Counted from the first letter of the stretch, positions 20,501 to 33,188 are shown. The stretch is 64,000 nt of DNA from Eleusine coracana subsp. coracana (GCA_032690845.1 CM064428.1:24030001-24094000); one strand, 5' to 3'. Made by a program: numbers and translations. The notes: generated by a model from the letters alone, not told the origin.

Positions 20501-22379
20501 CACTACAACAATTTTGACCTTCTATGACAATGGACTTATGTCATAAAACCTATGAAATTCATCACAAATTACATTCCACGACGCAATGCTGACAAAAATC
20601 CAAATCCCTTCGTCATAGAAGGTGCGCCAGCCCATCAAAAAACACTATAGCCCATTAATATTTTATATACCACAATCAAAATGTTCACTATAACAATCAG
20701 TCACAGTTTACCAAACTAAAAACCATAAACATCTATGATCACACGGTGAAATAATCAATTTTAGAAATAGCCCTAAATGAGACTCCCTACTCTCCAAAAC
20801 TTAAGCACAACTTAATACATTATCTAAGCAACATGAAGAGCAGTCTGGTGATGCAGTCTGGTGATGTTGTCCTCGGCAACTTGTGGTAGCGACGACCTGC
20901 ACTCAACATGAATCAAAGTGACCAGTTGTTGACTTCATGTAGTGTTCACTTGTTCCTCAAATTGTAAAATTACAGAAGTGTCAGTATGTGTAATGCAATA
21001 CATATTGAACATCACAGGTGGTGAATAATAAAAACAAGTAATTAATACTTATCTTATTGGCTGCAATCCGCTGGATGCATAGCAGGTCTCAAAATGCCTG
21101 AAAGCACTGGTCTACAATACAATATTCAGTGCACTAATCAGCAAGCACTTTACAGTTCACATTACATATACTAATCAATATAATAATCAGCAAGCAATAC
21201 AATATCCGTGCACAAAGCAGCCAGCACGGGACAGCACATGCATCAAAATCTAATACAAAAACCAAGTGTATTAAAGCAAATCATGCCATAATACATAATA
21301 AACTGCTGATAACAGAAATCTATGCACCGATAAACTGCATGTCTCTTCATAAATCATAACATCCATGAAAATAAGCTTCAAAACTCTCAACATTTTCAAA
21401 GAAACTTTTCCGATAACAGGACCAGCACCTATCGCAAGCAGTTCAGCAATAGCAGAATGTACTACTGATAGTAGACAATCTGACCTAGTTAACAATCAGA
21501 TGGATTCTTGTTCAGTCACAAATAAAACTAAAGATGGCTATAAGATTGTATATTGCTGTTTTCAATTCATTATGTGTGCAAATAAGAGAATGGTACTCTA
21601 TAGAATAACTGTGTGGCCCTTTCGAGTGTTTTCATCTTCCACCACGATTGCATCCATGTACGTGCATTACTGCATGTTCAAGCCTCTATTATTCTGTTAA
21701 AAACTGCAAGAGAAATTGTGATTAGTAGAAATGATAGATATCACATCTGGTCGTTCTTCTAATTCTCAATCATGCAGTAATGCACTAACATTTGTATGTA
21801 GCAAGAAGCCAAGAACCAAAGTTCAGAGAGACCATAAATTTGGGATGAGCAACAGTTTTAGATGATGATCATGACAACACATATTCTTTCAATTGCCAGC
21901 CTTTACAAACACGAGATGTGCATCACCATAATTCAGATAAAGGGAGCTCACAATCGCAAAAATAAAATAGATCATGGAGATCACGGGTTGTGTGACATGG
22001 TAAAGTAAGCCTCTGTTATATGCAATGACATTAGCATGACTTAATAACATATTAACTAGTACCTACTAGAGATAGATTATTATTCATTTAGAACAGATAT
22101 AACAGGATTCAATTACAAAACTAACTTTTTTCTTGATTAAGAATTCTTTCTTGCCACTCCTAAACAATATCAGAAGCAGATCAGAAGAGCGTATTGTTAA
22201 AGTGCAATAGTACTTTCATAAGTGGTATGCTAATGTCAAAGTTCCATGAGCTAAATAATCATGTGCAATATGTGACTGCTGCTATCTTTAGCATATAGCA
22301 TGATGTACTCCTCTGCCTCAGTGTCTGACACGAGACAAGCAAATGCATGGAAAAAGAGATTCGCGAAGAACAAAAAATA

Positions 22380-23010
22380 GTAGCACCTCGCTCACACTGG
22401 AGCCGCCACCTTGGGCAGGGTCAGTCGCTCACAGCAGAACCGCCACCTTGGGTAGGGTCAGTTGACAACGTGAGGAAGCAAGCAGCTGTAGTTGCCCACC
22501 CTCTTCACGCCGCCTGCCTGTCTGCTCGCCGAATGCTTTGGAAATCCAATTCCCGTAGAACCCAACCAGCCCAAATCGCACGGGGCCAGATCTAGGCAAC
22601 CTGATCCTAAAGGAACCGCACACAAATTCTAACAGGCCAAGCAAGCAGATCGAAATACCCAGCCAATCAACAAAACACCAACATGCAAAGGGATCTAAGA
22701 ATAATCACTAATCACTTCCTAATCACAAACAACAAAGCCAGCATGTGGGTGTTCTTGGTGAATCACCTGCTCGCGCTTGCTTGCTCTTCTGACCGGGAGC
22801 CATCTCGTTGCAGAATTCCAGTCATCGTAGGTGGAGGAGGCAAGCGTCCGATGGAGAGGAGGACTTGGCGCCCGCGGCGGAGGCCAACCCGAACGGCTGG
22901 CGGCTGGTGGAGAGGTGGTCGGCCGCTGGTGGAGAGGAGGTCGGCGGCAGCGGCCGATGGAGAGGAGGTCGACGACAGCTGTAGAGGAGGTTGGAGGCGG
23001 CGGCTAGGAT
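22380..23010. other. GC-rich block inside the CACTA element, possible captured host sequence
   Basis: Against an AT-rich background this stretch is GC-rich with repeated GAGAGGAGGTCGGCGG words on the plus strand (22845-22990) and two similar 30-bp stretches, CACAGCAGAACCGCCACCTT and its neighbour at 22395-22460. Frames on either strand are short and show no domain. It may be a captured gene fragment or a first exon; a protein or genome search would be needed to say. Confidence 0.4.
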
Positions 23011-24202
23011 AAGGAATTGAGTGGCTGGGGAATGGTCGTCTGACTCGGAAGCAGGTTTCTATCGATCTGGTCTCTAAAACACAATTATCAAAATAACCTT
23101 TGTGCGGCAAAGTAGGAATCATGAAATATCTGGACAAAAGTGTCATTTCCTTCAATAGTTATGGTTTCGCGCTCGGCCACCCAGGTTTTTTGGGTTGGCG
23201 CTCAGCCGCTCGCCTCTGCTGCTTTGGCTTTCACAGCCCGGAGTACGTTTACGCCTTAAGAAGGCGTCCAAATTTTTCAATTTCTTTTCTCTCATTTGTA
23301 TCTCCAAAAATACGTTTTCGTATTCATAGTTTGTAAAAATCTTAAAAAAATTATCATAGGTACATATTGTTATGTTACATGCCTCCACAAAATTTCAAGT
23401 CAAATGTCATCTTATATCAAGAGGAACAAAAAAGACAAATAAATAGTGTTTTTTCCTTTTTTTGTCATTTTTTATCTCCAAAAATATGTTGAATTGTCGG
23501 CTCAAATTTGTTGTCAGCATGTTTCATGCCCATTATAACCTATATATTTATTTTGGGATTTTTTAAAAAATATTTGAACAATATGTGTATGTTATCTTAA
23601 ATATCTCAGAGACATCATATAAAATTTATAGTCAAATTCCTTGCAAAATGAACACTCTTACGTCTAGGTGTTTCACAAAATTTCAAGAAAAATTCTATGT
23701 GTATATAGGTGCAAGGTTCACATGTTCACAAAAATTAATTTCGAAAATCATTATATTGGGTGTGTTGCAAAAAAGTAAAGAATCTAATAAATAGTGACCA
23801 TTAATAAGTCAATATATATGTCCAAAATTTATTTTTATGAACATGATAGATATGACTCCACATGATAGATCATGATTTTATGAAAATATCAAAACAAAAA
23901 CCAGCTTGTTTGGACAAGATATGATGAATCTATACATGTTTAAAGTTTTAATTACGAATCAAAAAAAAAAGATTGACAGCATAACAAGAACAACAACACG
24001 AATCTATGGGTAGATGCTTACATGCGACATGTGTCTCCAACCCAAAGTCACTGGCAGGTGGGTCACTTGTCCATGTCGCACTCGTCTGGGCGCGGCCGAG
24101 ATCTGTGTGCGCAAGGGTTGAAAGACTCAGATTTCTGTGAGATAACATTTAGATTTAACATATTATATAATTAAATTACTATGCCGCATTCATTAATGAG
24201 TC

Positions 24203-24265
24203 AAAGAGTGGCACAGTGGTAAAGGTGTTTGCTTTATTCCTATGTATCGTGGGATCGAATCCTGC
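24203..24265 (+). other. tRNA-like segment with pol III A and B boxes (SINE-like)
   Basis: TGGCACAGTGGTAAAGG resembles an A box and GGATCGAATCC a B box, spaced about 35 bp apart. I could not fold a full cloverleaf with acceptor stem and anticodon, so this looks like a tRNA-derived SINE head or degenerate tRNA rather than a working tRNA gene. Confidence 0.45.
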
Positions 24266-24828
24266 ATTCCCCAACTATTTTTTTGAACATTTTGTGACAC
24301 ACAGCTGCAGGCTGCAACAATTCTGTAGCGCGGCCCACAACCTGCTATTGCAGCCCCATCGCCTCAGGGTTGTAGCTCGGCCCATGATATTTTTTTTAAC
24401 TATGTTTTTCTCTAAATAATTTCCAGTTGGAACTTAGATTTTCAGTGGTGAAATATTGATCTTTATTGCCACGTGTGCATGGGGTAAAAAATATTTATTG
24501 AATAAAGATCAAATTTATTATTTTTAAATAAAAAATGATATATGGGTCCCGTGTGACAGGTTGTTGCAAAATAAAAAATTTAATGATAATTTATATTTGT
24601 CATAGATTTTGTGACGATTATTAGTTTATTATTTATGATGTTTCTATCCGTCATAATATAGTGGTATGTTTATTTATGACGATTTTGTTGTCGGATTTAG
24701 TGACGAATATTGGTTTTCGTCATAAAACAAGCTCTTTCATTGAAAACGTCATAAATTATAGTGGCTTTATGACGAAACAGTACATTGTCACAAAGTATTC
24801 GTCATAGAAGATCACATTTGTTGTAGTG

Positions 24829-25010
24829 TGCTCTTCAACTCCAGAGTCAAGTTGTTCGGTCATGGGAAGCTTCGGAGTAAATGGGAAGGATCATTCATCG
24901 TCATTAATACTGTATCGCATGGAGCAATCACACTCCAAGATGACGGAGGGAACTAGTTTAAGGTAAATGGTCATCGCTTAAAAGTCTTCCTAGAGCCAGA
25001 TAACAACTAA
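24829..25010 (+). pseudogene. Ty3/gypsy integrase C-terminal fragment, second part
   Basis: The frame interrupted at 20500 resumes here: NSRVKLFGHGKLRSKW, then FIVINTVSHGAITLQDD, ending LEPDNN and TAA at 25008-25010. This is the integrase C-terminal beta-barrel region that recruits or binds DNA. A TAG near 24952 breaks it. Together with the part at 20276 it marks the 3' end of pol of a plus-strand gypsy element, probably Athila- or Tat-like because no chromodomain follows. Confidence 0.75.
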
Positions 25011-26548
25011 GGTAAGGAGGTAGATGTGATCAATTTAATTGATTTCAATGCTCTATCCAAGCATTCCTCTCTGTATTTCTTTCTCATTTGAATAAATTTA
25101 GACTCCCTGGTCCTAGACCCGATAGAGTCCTTTTTGTTTTCACAATCTTTTGTTTGTTTTGAATAAAAAGCAGCCATGCACAAGAAAATGTGTGGGGGAG
25201 GATTCTCAGGCTTTCTGATGCGCAAACAAAAGAGGTCAACATCATGAGAAAGAGCGTGGCGGCCAGGCACATCCCAGCTTCCACCCTCTTCACTACGAAG
25301 GTTTGCGCACTCAATCTCTTCACCTCCTTGTTTCATGAGTTAAAATTATTTTCTCTTGAATCAATCATAAAAATTTAACTCGAAAACTAAAATGAACCTT
25401 GTGGAAGCCCCATTTTATTTCATGCTTCTATTTGGTTGGCTTGCTTGCTCCCTATTCCTAGTTCATAGACTTGTTGCTTGTGAACTACATCTTTAGGAAA
25501 GCATGTCACCTAGGTAGTTGATGCATAAGATATGGTTGACGAAATGATTCTTTCTCTTATGCTTGATGTACTTGGGAATTTTTCTTATAAAAAATAAAAT
25601 CAATGGCTTGACTCCTCAATGATTATATCTTCCTACCAAAGCCATATGATGAACTCATTGAAAATCTTATGTATATGCTACTTGTAGTTTTATTGAACTT
25701 TGTAAAATTATTGTGACCCTTGTGAGTTACCTTTTATGACTTTTTGATTAAGATTATGTGCACACCACTTTACTAATACTTCTTCACTAGAAGTTAGCAC
25801 CACTATATCCATCATCCATATGCTAAATCTTCTGCACTGGAAGATAGCACTTCCATGTCAACATCCATCCATGAAATAAAGTACTCCATCATATTCTGAT
25901 GAACTCCCTCTCCAAATATTCTTGTAAAAGAGACATAGGCTATTCATGATTCAAATAAAAAGGGACAAAAAGAAAAAAAAAGATATAGAAAGAATTAGCC
26001 CATGTTCTCAAATGCCTATCCAATAGAAGGGAGGGAGCATCTTAAAAAAAGGGGAGTATTCACATTCAGTCATTTTCCATCCACATATCCACATGTGCAC
26101 ATGCTTGATCAAAAGTTCATCAATTGTTCTCCATGGATCCAATTTTTGACTTAGTGATATATGAGACAAAAGTATGCCTCTTTTTTATCCCAACCTTGAG
26201 ATCCACATAAAGCCATATTTAGAAGTAGGATGAAAAGAGGCAATGCCCTGGTGAGGAACCATACACATTGAGCGATTTGAGAGAATCATTTGAGGAGTAC
26301 TGCTATGAATTGTTTTAAAAATCTTTTCAAAAACCCAAGCTACATAGCAGAACGAGTGAAGATGATTGGAGTCAATACCATTCCATTCCTCAACCACCCA
26401 TGGTAACATGATAAATACTTCAAAAGTTCATGGGTACAGGTATGACATGGGATAATTTGCATGCTAGCATCACATCAATTAAAGTTATGATCCACCTTAG
26501 TCTTCAACCTTTACTCGAGGACGAGCAAAGGCTAAGTGTTGGGGAGTT
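25011..26548 (+). other. 3' non-coding spacer of plus-strand gypsy element, ending in a polypurine tract
   Basis: About 1.5 kb between the pol stop and the LTR with no credible frame. Its end, GAGGACGAGCAAAGGCTAAG followed by TGTTGGGGAG (26518-26545), is the usual polypurine-tract region seen just before grass gypsy 3' LTRs. Confidence 0.65.
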
Positions 26549-27830
26549 TGTTGACGGTCCATAAATGCTAAATCTGAATGTCAAATCCTTACATAAATAA
26601 CATAAAAGGAATAACCAATATAGTAGTAGGAGTTTATTACTAACAATTTTCACAACTGTTGGCGAATATTTGTATGCAGGTGATTTATTAACAAAGTCAA
26701 GGAAATATCATAGTTATAAGAGGAGAAATAATAAATGCCAAGAGGAGAAATAATAAATGCCCGTAAACATGAAGTAAAAAGTAGTCAAATAATATATTAG
26801 ACCTCACCATGTTGAAGCTCTCGTCGAGCCGATTGAAACACATATATAGCTTGCCTAAATCGGACTTCGGATGTGAGAGTTATGAAGCAGAGAAGATCAG
26901 GTGTTTAGGCTAAACTGACGTTGACGTCAGCATAACGTCAGCACGCACGAGAGGACAAGAGAATGACGGTTCAGGTTGCTTGGCAGAATGGGGAAGCCCA
27001 TTACTTTCCTCCTAAGGATGAGGAATAATCCAAGGAATATTCCCTTATTCTTAGAAAGGCTTCTCCACTCCCCCAAGTCACCTCCCACTATAAATAGAGC
27101 CCCTCTCCCTCTCATTTCACAACACAAGAGGACAATTTGGAGCTCCACTCAAAAGGCTTGAGCACTGCCAAAGTGTCTAGAAAATAGAGAGAGAGAGTGA
27201 GGGAGAGTTCGGGGAAGCGCCGGGATTGTCGGCAATCTTCCCCACACTTGTACCTCGGCGGGTGCTTTCCTTTTCAAGTAAGTGTTCATAATTTCTCTTT
27301 GGTATTTAAGTTTCCTATTTAAGTAAGTTCTATCCTTTATTGCTTACGGGATCATGGCTCTATTTAGTTAGAATATCTTAATCTTCTATAAGTGTGGTAC
27401 CGAGACTAGGATAGTAATTGATAGCGTAGACGTGGTGTCTGGGCTAGAGGTTACCTTTGTTTGTCGCGTGCCCCACGATTTTTAGAGGTAGTCGGTAGGT
27501 GGTGACCGCCCTATCCGGCCTTAGTAATCCTCCGCGTTCGGGTACGTCGTAGAGCTGTTGGCCAGAGCCGCCTGCAGATGTAGGGGTAAGCCGGTGCCAG
27601 AAGTAAGCAGTAGAGACCGAACCTATCTTATTTTAGGATCCTTAACCATTAGGAATCCTCTCTACCCTTTGCCTACCATATATATTCTTGTTGTCCATGG
27701 ACTAATTACTTCAGAAGAATAGTACACACACGTTCCTTGTGATTCGATAACCTGGAATACTCCTAGGTGAAGTGCTACATTGGTATCCATGTGCTTGCGG
27801 ATTTATCTATGATCGTAAGAAATACCAACA
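26549..27830 (+). repeat. 3' LTR of the plus-strand gypsy element
   Basis: It is 1,282 bp, beginning TGTTGACGGTCC and ending AAATACCAACA, so the ends are the inverted TGTTG/CAACA expected for LTRs. It follows a polypurine tract. A promoter is visible inside (27089). The matching 5' LTR is not in the window. The next bases, from 27831, are a copia gag gene on the minus strand, so this gypsy element had inserted into copia. Confidence 0.8.
27089..27097 (+). promoter_or_regulatory. TATA box in the gypsy LTR
   Basis: CACTATAAATAGAGCCCC is a strong TATA box context; transcription would begin about 30 bp downstream near CATTTCACAACACAAG. Confidence 0.65.
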
Positions 27831-28015
27831 GCCGATATGGCATAGTCCTGCTCAAAGATCTTCCAAATTGCACGTCCTTGGCTTAAGAGATATGCCTTGG
27901 TCCATGACTTCTAGTAGGGAAAGTCTTCTCCATCGAACATCCAAAGCTTGACTGCACGCTTCTCTATGTTGCCTTCGGATCACAAAATCGGTGAAGGTCA
28001 ACAAGTGATCAAACT
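27831..28015 (-). pseudogene. Copia gag N-terminal fragment
   Basis: On the minus strand just after a primer-binding site, the sequence reads like the start of a copia Gag (UBN2 family): after a frameshift, a FDGEDFPY segment, a stop (TAG), then KSWTKAYLLSQGR and IWKIFEQDYA. The fragment ends at 27831, where a gypsy LTR is inserted. Gag would form the virus-like particle; only about 60 residues remain. Confidence 0.65.
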
Positions 28016-28030
28016 GGCTCTGATACCAAT
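28016..28030 (-). promoter_or_regulatory. Primer-binding site (initiator Met-tRNA), copia element
   Basis: Minus-strand TTGGTATCAGAGCC directly follows the LTR end (TG at 28031-28032 on plus). TGGTATCAGAGC is complementary to the 3' end of plant initiator tRNA-Met. Confidence 0.85.
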
Positions 28031-28985
28031 TGAAGAACCGAGAAGGCGACCAGAGGGGGGGGGTGAATGGGAGCCAATTAAAATTCTTCACAAGAACTTG
28101 GCCTGGTCCCAATTATTATCCAAACCAACCTCTAATTGAGTCACCAAGATTACACACACCAACTTGTGATGTGCTAACCCTAGGAATGACTCAAACCAAA
28201 AGGAAACATAGCGGAAGCTCAAGAGGGACAAAAAGAGAAACAAGAAACATCCGAGAAATCACAAAATTGAGCTTGACGTAAGTTCCGTGGTACCCGACGT
28301 AAGTTCCGAAGTCCCTGGAAAATGTTCTGACCCTCACGGAAATTTCGGACGATGGAAGTTCTGTCACTCATGGAAGTTCTGTGGTCCTTGACAGAAGTTT
28401 CATCATGGTGACGGAAGTTCTGTCCTCGCGACAAAGTTCTGTCCTGGGCAAAATAGCAGCTCCGTTTTAGAAAGAAAATTGCCAAAACCCTATCAAACGA
28501 ACTCCAAAAATCACGAAATTTGGACCCGATCATCCCCAATACATCACGATACTCCTCTAAAGAGATGCACTCAAAAAGCACAAGGAATCATTATGAATTT
28601 CAGATCTCGTGCCAAGAATACCGAAAAGGGGAAACTTGAGAAATCTTTGAAATCAAAGGTGCTCGTGCCTTTGATTCGGTCAAGGACCTATATAGGGTTG
28701 TTCTAGCACATCATAGCACCAAGATCCCCCAAGAAATCCATCCCAAAACTCACTCAAAATCGAGATCGAGAATCACCACAAAAATTGGGAAAAAGAGAAA
28801 TTCAGGATTTCGGGAGAGAGGAAGAACTTGAGCACGAATTTGAATCTCATATCATTGATTCATCAAGTCAAGATACATGGATACATGGCTCGGAAGTCAC
28901 CCTCCTCCTCCCATTATATGGAAGTGCAAGGGATGTCTCTCACACACCCTCTCCTCTTCTCTATTACATGAAGACCTCTCCTAGC
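28031..28985 (-). repeat. 5' LTR of a copia element, inner part (split by chromovirus)
   Basis: On plus it starts TGAAGAACCGAGAAGG next to the primer site. It holds repeated GGAAGTTCTG / GGAAGTTCCG words (28280-28440). It breaks at 28985 at the edge of the 13.3-kb gypsy element and continues at 42255; the TAGC duplication on both sides links the halves. Confidence 0.75.
28280..28445. repeat. Degenerate short repeats (GACGGAAGTTCTG type)
   Basis: At least seven approximate copies of (A/C)GGAAGTTC(T/C)G occur at 15-30 bp spacing inside the copia LTR. This is a common style of LTR tandem decay; no function can be inferred. Confidence 0.7.
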
Positions 28986-31900
28986 TGAGGCGCCCCTTCT
29001 CGGAGGATCGAGGTCCCGTAGGTGCTGATAATGTAGATACTTGATAATACAACAATGATCCAAATTTAAGTTTAATTATTACATCAATAGTAGTGGAAAT
29101 ACAAGTTCATGATGTTTTGAAAATAGCGGAAGCAAAATAACGATAAAAACTACGAGCTCGACGATAGAACATAGTGATAATTCATGCCCGAGGAACCATC
29201 ACTCTAGCAGCACACAACAGTCACTGTGGCGACAGGTCAGACTCCTAGTGGGCAGTCCAACCCTCAGGGACCTGCATGTCCTAAGGCAACATATCTACAG
29301 GCAACTCTATCTCTTCAGTACCTAAAAAACCACAGAGGCACAAAGCCTGAGTACAAATTACTCAGCAAGACTTACCCGTCAAATACCTAGACATGCAATG
29401 GCTCTAATAGGTGGCTTGTTTGAAAGGACTCGCACTAAGCAACCTATTAGTTCTATCAAGTTTTATTTTCTCAATTTAATTGGGTAGAGCAGAAATGTAA
29501 CTTTAGTGAAGCATCGTAAGATAATGAAACAATACATAAAGTAAGTACAACATAAGAGTAGTAATGATAATAGTCAACAATTACCAACATAATCCATTTC
29601 CATAGTATCATGTGTAACTATGTAATTGGCGCGGTGACCAAGCGGTATTCATTACTGCGAGGGACAACAATTGAAATTGATTTACACCAGCTGGGAAAAA
29701 CTTGAATAACACGATGCATACGCACCAATTAAGGTCGTATATGGCAACCTTTTGCAAGAAAAGAACCCACACCTCAGACCAGGTGTGGTGACATCGACTG
29801 GGCATGCCGTTCTGCCAGCAGTACTTCACGGTATGGACCGCCCACTCCAGCAGCCGAGGGGTCATAAGACCAACGCACCTTAACCGTCCTTAATGTAAGT
29901 GACCTTTAATGCCACATCGATTTACTAGTACCCATAAAACTAGCATGCATTCGGTATTGTGCAAAACTTGATCAAGGGGCCGACCATGGACGTGTCCTAG
30001 GGTGGGCAAGACAGGGCTACCGCAGTTAACACCCATGTGTTGCTGCAAACCTACATATGCATAATCCCTGCCCCGCCATACATCAAAAGTAAACTTCTTT
30101 TATAAGTTCAAATTTAGTGATCAAGTCTATTCCTTAGTAATAATTTCTACCAGAACTATTAACTACTAAGCATAGCAGTTCAGTACCGAGCCTACCAAGT
30201 TCTATTAATAGCAACATAGGTCATTTGGGGTAACATGCAAGGTGGGTTCCAATCAACTCCTATGACCTAATGCAGCAATTAAACATAGACACTAGTAGTA
30301 TTGCAAAACTAACAAAACTTTAAAAAAGCAAATGTAAATCAGGGCTTTCCTGGAGCCACGCTAGTGTTAGCAGCTACAGAAAGGTCCTGCTCTCCGGACT
30401 CCAGGTCCTGCTGGTAGTCCGGCTCCTGCTCTTGAGTGTCGTTACCTATTTATGAACAATGGTTAACAGTATTATAGTAACACCATCATATGCAATAATA
30501 TGATGAACATAATGCAATGTGAAGAGACATTTAATCTTATTAATAAGTTCTGGCGGACATGTGCTTCAAAGAAGCAATTAGGGTTTTTATATTTTACATG
30601 TGTTTGACCAATTAAAAAAGGTTATCATAGTTTTATGAACAATTGAGCAATTAAATTAGTAAACATGTGCTACTGGACTTGAGTGATTTATGGTGAACAG
30701 AGACATATGTAAAGTTTATTATTACCAAGTTTTAGCTTCTGGATATTAAGACTTTATTTACTAGCATTTATATAATATAAAGTACTAATTAATTAATAAT
30801 GCATAATATAATGAATATTTTTCTTAACCAAAAATACGGGTGATAGATTATAATGAAACAACAGTGCATACCAAAAATCATGATTTAATTTCGTCCCTAG
30901 AATTTCTGGTGATTTAATCAGTGTATGGATAGTAAAATAAATCAGCAAAAATATAATTACAGAGGCACTAGTTTATGATTTTATTAAAATAAAGTACTTT
31001 ATGTGTAACCCAAAAAAATTTATTTGGACCTTATTGGGTTTATATTTGATTTACTATGAATTTCCAAAGTTAACAACATTTTCTAGGATTTTTCTCGGTT
31101 TTTCTGGTTTATTCAGTGACACGTAGAGCCACGTCAGCAGCAACGTTAGGCCACGTAGCAGCCACGTAGGCGCTAGTAAGGCTGCCAGTAGGCGCGATGG
31201 GGCACGGCGGCGCGTAGCTGGAGGTCGCTGGAGGGCTCACCGCTAGTGGCTGTGGGCGACGAGATCTCGCCGCGGGAGTGGAAGCGCATCAAGGCGAGCA
31301 CGAAGGAGGAGCTCACGGGGTCAGAAACTCACCGGAGATGGCCGACATCGAGAGGCGGTGGAAAGCAGAACTCCAGCGGTGTCGTGATTAAGCCAGGAGG
31401 CAGCAAATCGAGCTCCATCTTTGGCCATAGCTTCACGGTGACGTGCAGAGGCTCGGCGTCGAGGATGTCATCGTGGACGTTGGTAGGAACAGAGGGTTCA
31501 CCATGGAGGTGGCTCCGTGCTGCCGGCAGAGAGGGAGATGATCGGAGGAACTACAATTGCGTGCAAGAGGTCGATCAAATGCGGTGCAAGATGGGTCAGG
31601 GGGTAACGCAGAGATGGTTCGAACCTGTGAGAGCAAGAATCAGGCCGAGAGACTCGCTGGACTCGGGGAATTTGGTCGTGGCATCGATGGAACTCGACCG
31701 GGAGCCATCCTTGGTTTTCCTTCAATTGACTCGCGAGCGAAGATCATGGGGAGTGGGCAGGGGGTTGTGCGAAGCGGTTGGTGCTCTGGCTCGATGGGGG
31801 AGTGTAGAGGGGGCCAGGAAACGAGCTCGAGTTCGGCTCAGTTAATGGCGGAGCAGGGTGGGGAAGAAAACGACAGAGGGAAGTCGGTTTTATAGGCAAT

Positions 31901-32720
31901 TGCAATGGAGACTTTGGTCAAAAACCGGGGGCAGTTGTGCGCGCAGTTTTGCTCGTTGTTTTGGGCTGTCGGACGGTGGGGAAACGGTCGGGCACACGTA
32001 GGCATTGCTGCGGCAGAGCAGAGGGCAGGCGACAGCGGGGAAAAGTTGCTGCGCGCGCACTAGTGCGGTCGCAGCGGCGGGGGAAGCAGGGCAGCGGCGC
32101 AAAAAGCAAAAGGGGGAGATAGCGAAGCAGTGCGCAGCGTAGGGGGGGGGGGGGGGGGCAGCAGGGCAGCCGAGAATCACCAGGAAAGGCGGCATGCGCG
32201 CTGGAGCGACACTGACAGCGGGAGGAAGAAGACAACGCCACTTTGCAGAAAGGTCCCCACTGATTTAATTCTTTGCAAAGAAGCCCCTGGTTCCAGTTTT
32301 AATGGTTTAAAATACCTTCTTAAGTCCAAATCAATTGGGATTTTAGACATAGGTCCCTGGTGATATTTCCAAGGCTCTGGTGGGGTCCACTTGTTAGAGG
32401 GATTTAATTTATTTTTGAAAATAAATTATTATGGTTAATGGTTTCTAGGCTTTAATTAATTAATGGTGTTACTTCTAGAAGGGTAAAATTCCAATATTTT
32501 CTCCAAAATTATATTTTTATATTTTCATAATAGTGGTGATTTCTTGGCATATGTTATATATAAAAGTTTTATTTGCTTTACATTTTTGCTTGTAGGTTTT
32601 GACTCAACTTAAGAAAATTTCCAATTTTTCAAGTGGCTCTATTATTTTATGTTCTACTTGAGTTTCACTTTCATGCTCAATCATGCTAGTGAATTTGAAG
32701 TGAGACACCTGGGTGTCACA
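28986..32720 (-). repeat. 3' LTR of the chromovirus
   Basis: It is 3,735 bp; on the minus strand it begins TGTGACACCC and ends GGCGCCTCA. It matches 38547-42254 nearly throughout, with scattered substitutions and small indels. A promoter-like CTATAAAA lies at about 31887-31895 (minus). A G-run of 17 (32142-32158) replaces a run of 6 in the other LTR. Confidence 0.92.
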
Positions 32721-32740
32721 GCCCTCCCTCCTTAAAGAAA
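32721..32740 (-). promoter_or_regulatory. Polypurine tract of the chromovirus
   Basis: On the minus strand the sequence AAGGAGGGAGGGC ends directly at the TGTGACACC start of the 3' LTR; it is the expected primer for plus-strand DNA synthesis. Confidence 0.8.
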
Positions 32741-32753
32741 TCTCATCCCGAGA

Positions 32754-33188
32754 TTAAGAACAAAGCAGACTAGAGGGGCATGATTGAAATTTACCTGAGA
32801 ATGAAGACCAGAACTCTAGGTAGTGGGTACTGAGAAATTCTTCAGATTCCCAGGTGAATTCATCTTTAGAATGATTACTCCATTGTACTTTATAGAATTT
32901 GAGGGTTCTTTTGTGGGTTGTGCGTTCTTTCTCATCAAGGAATTTTATTGGTCGCTCAGAGTATGTGAGATCTAGTTGAAGATGATCATACTCTTCCAAG
33001 ACAACATCTACTGGAGGTTTGAGACACCGCTTCAGCTGGGATATGTGAAACGTGCTATGAACTCCAGACAGATTAGCAGGTAACTCCAGTTTGTAGGCTA
33101 CTTGTCCGCATCTCTCCAAGATTTTGAATGGGCCAATATAGCGGGGTGCTAACTTATCTTTGATCCCAAAGCACTGAATACCCTTCAT
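32754..33188 (-). pseudogene. Chromovirus integrase C-terminus with chromodomain-like tail
   Basis: The frame contains KLAPRYIGPFKILERCG and VHSTFHISQLKRCL (integrase C-terminal GPY/F region, about residues 10-60), followed at about residues 83-130 by IKFLDEKERTTHKR ... KFYKVQWSNH ... EFTWESEEFL, which fits the plant chromovirus chromodomain pattern. Such domains can steer integration to heterochromatin. A frameshift near 33185 separates this part from the integrase core upstream. Stop at 32754, 34 bp before the LTR. Confidence 0.82.

Larger units (their letters stand above)
20501..24828. mobile_element. Non-autonomous CACTA (En/Spm-type) transposon
   Basis: The element starts CACTACAACAATTTTGACC and ends with the inverse of CACTACAACAAATGTGATC; the inverted repeat extends at least 28 bp with 3 differences. 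Both subterminal regions are filled with TATGACG / CGTCATA words in both orientations (20511-20630 and 24590-24810), the expected binding-site arrays. No transposase (TnpD) motif is visible in 4.3 kb. The interior has a GC-rich, exon-like block at 22380-23010 and a tRNA-like segment at about 24203. It splits a gypsy integrase gene, whose frame resumes across it. Confidence 0.88.

Noticed and set aside
22763..23155. A minus-strand frame of 130 codons in the CACTA element
   Set aside because: Low-complexity Pro/Ser composition from GC-rich DNA, no domain, and no conserved partner seen.
24203..24265. A functional tRNA gene
   Set aside because: No acceptor stem or anticodon arm can be folded confidently; only the two promoter boxes are recognisable.
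28219..28581. A 120-codon minus-strand frame
   Set aside because: It is created by degenerate GGAAGTTCTG repeats inside a copia LTR.
31246..31845. A 200-codon plus-strand frame in the chromovirus 3' LTR, with a parallel frame at 40778-41398 in the 5' LTR
   Set aside because: Both lie antisense in the GC-rich leader just downstream of the LTR TATA box. The two copies are similar only because LTRs start identical, and no domain is visible.
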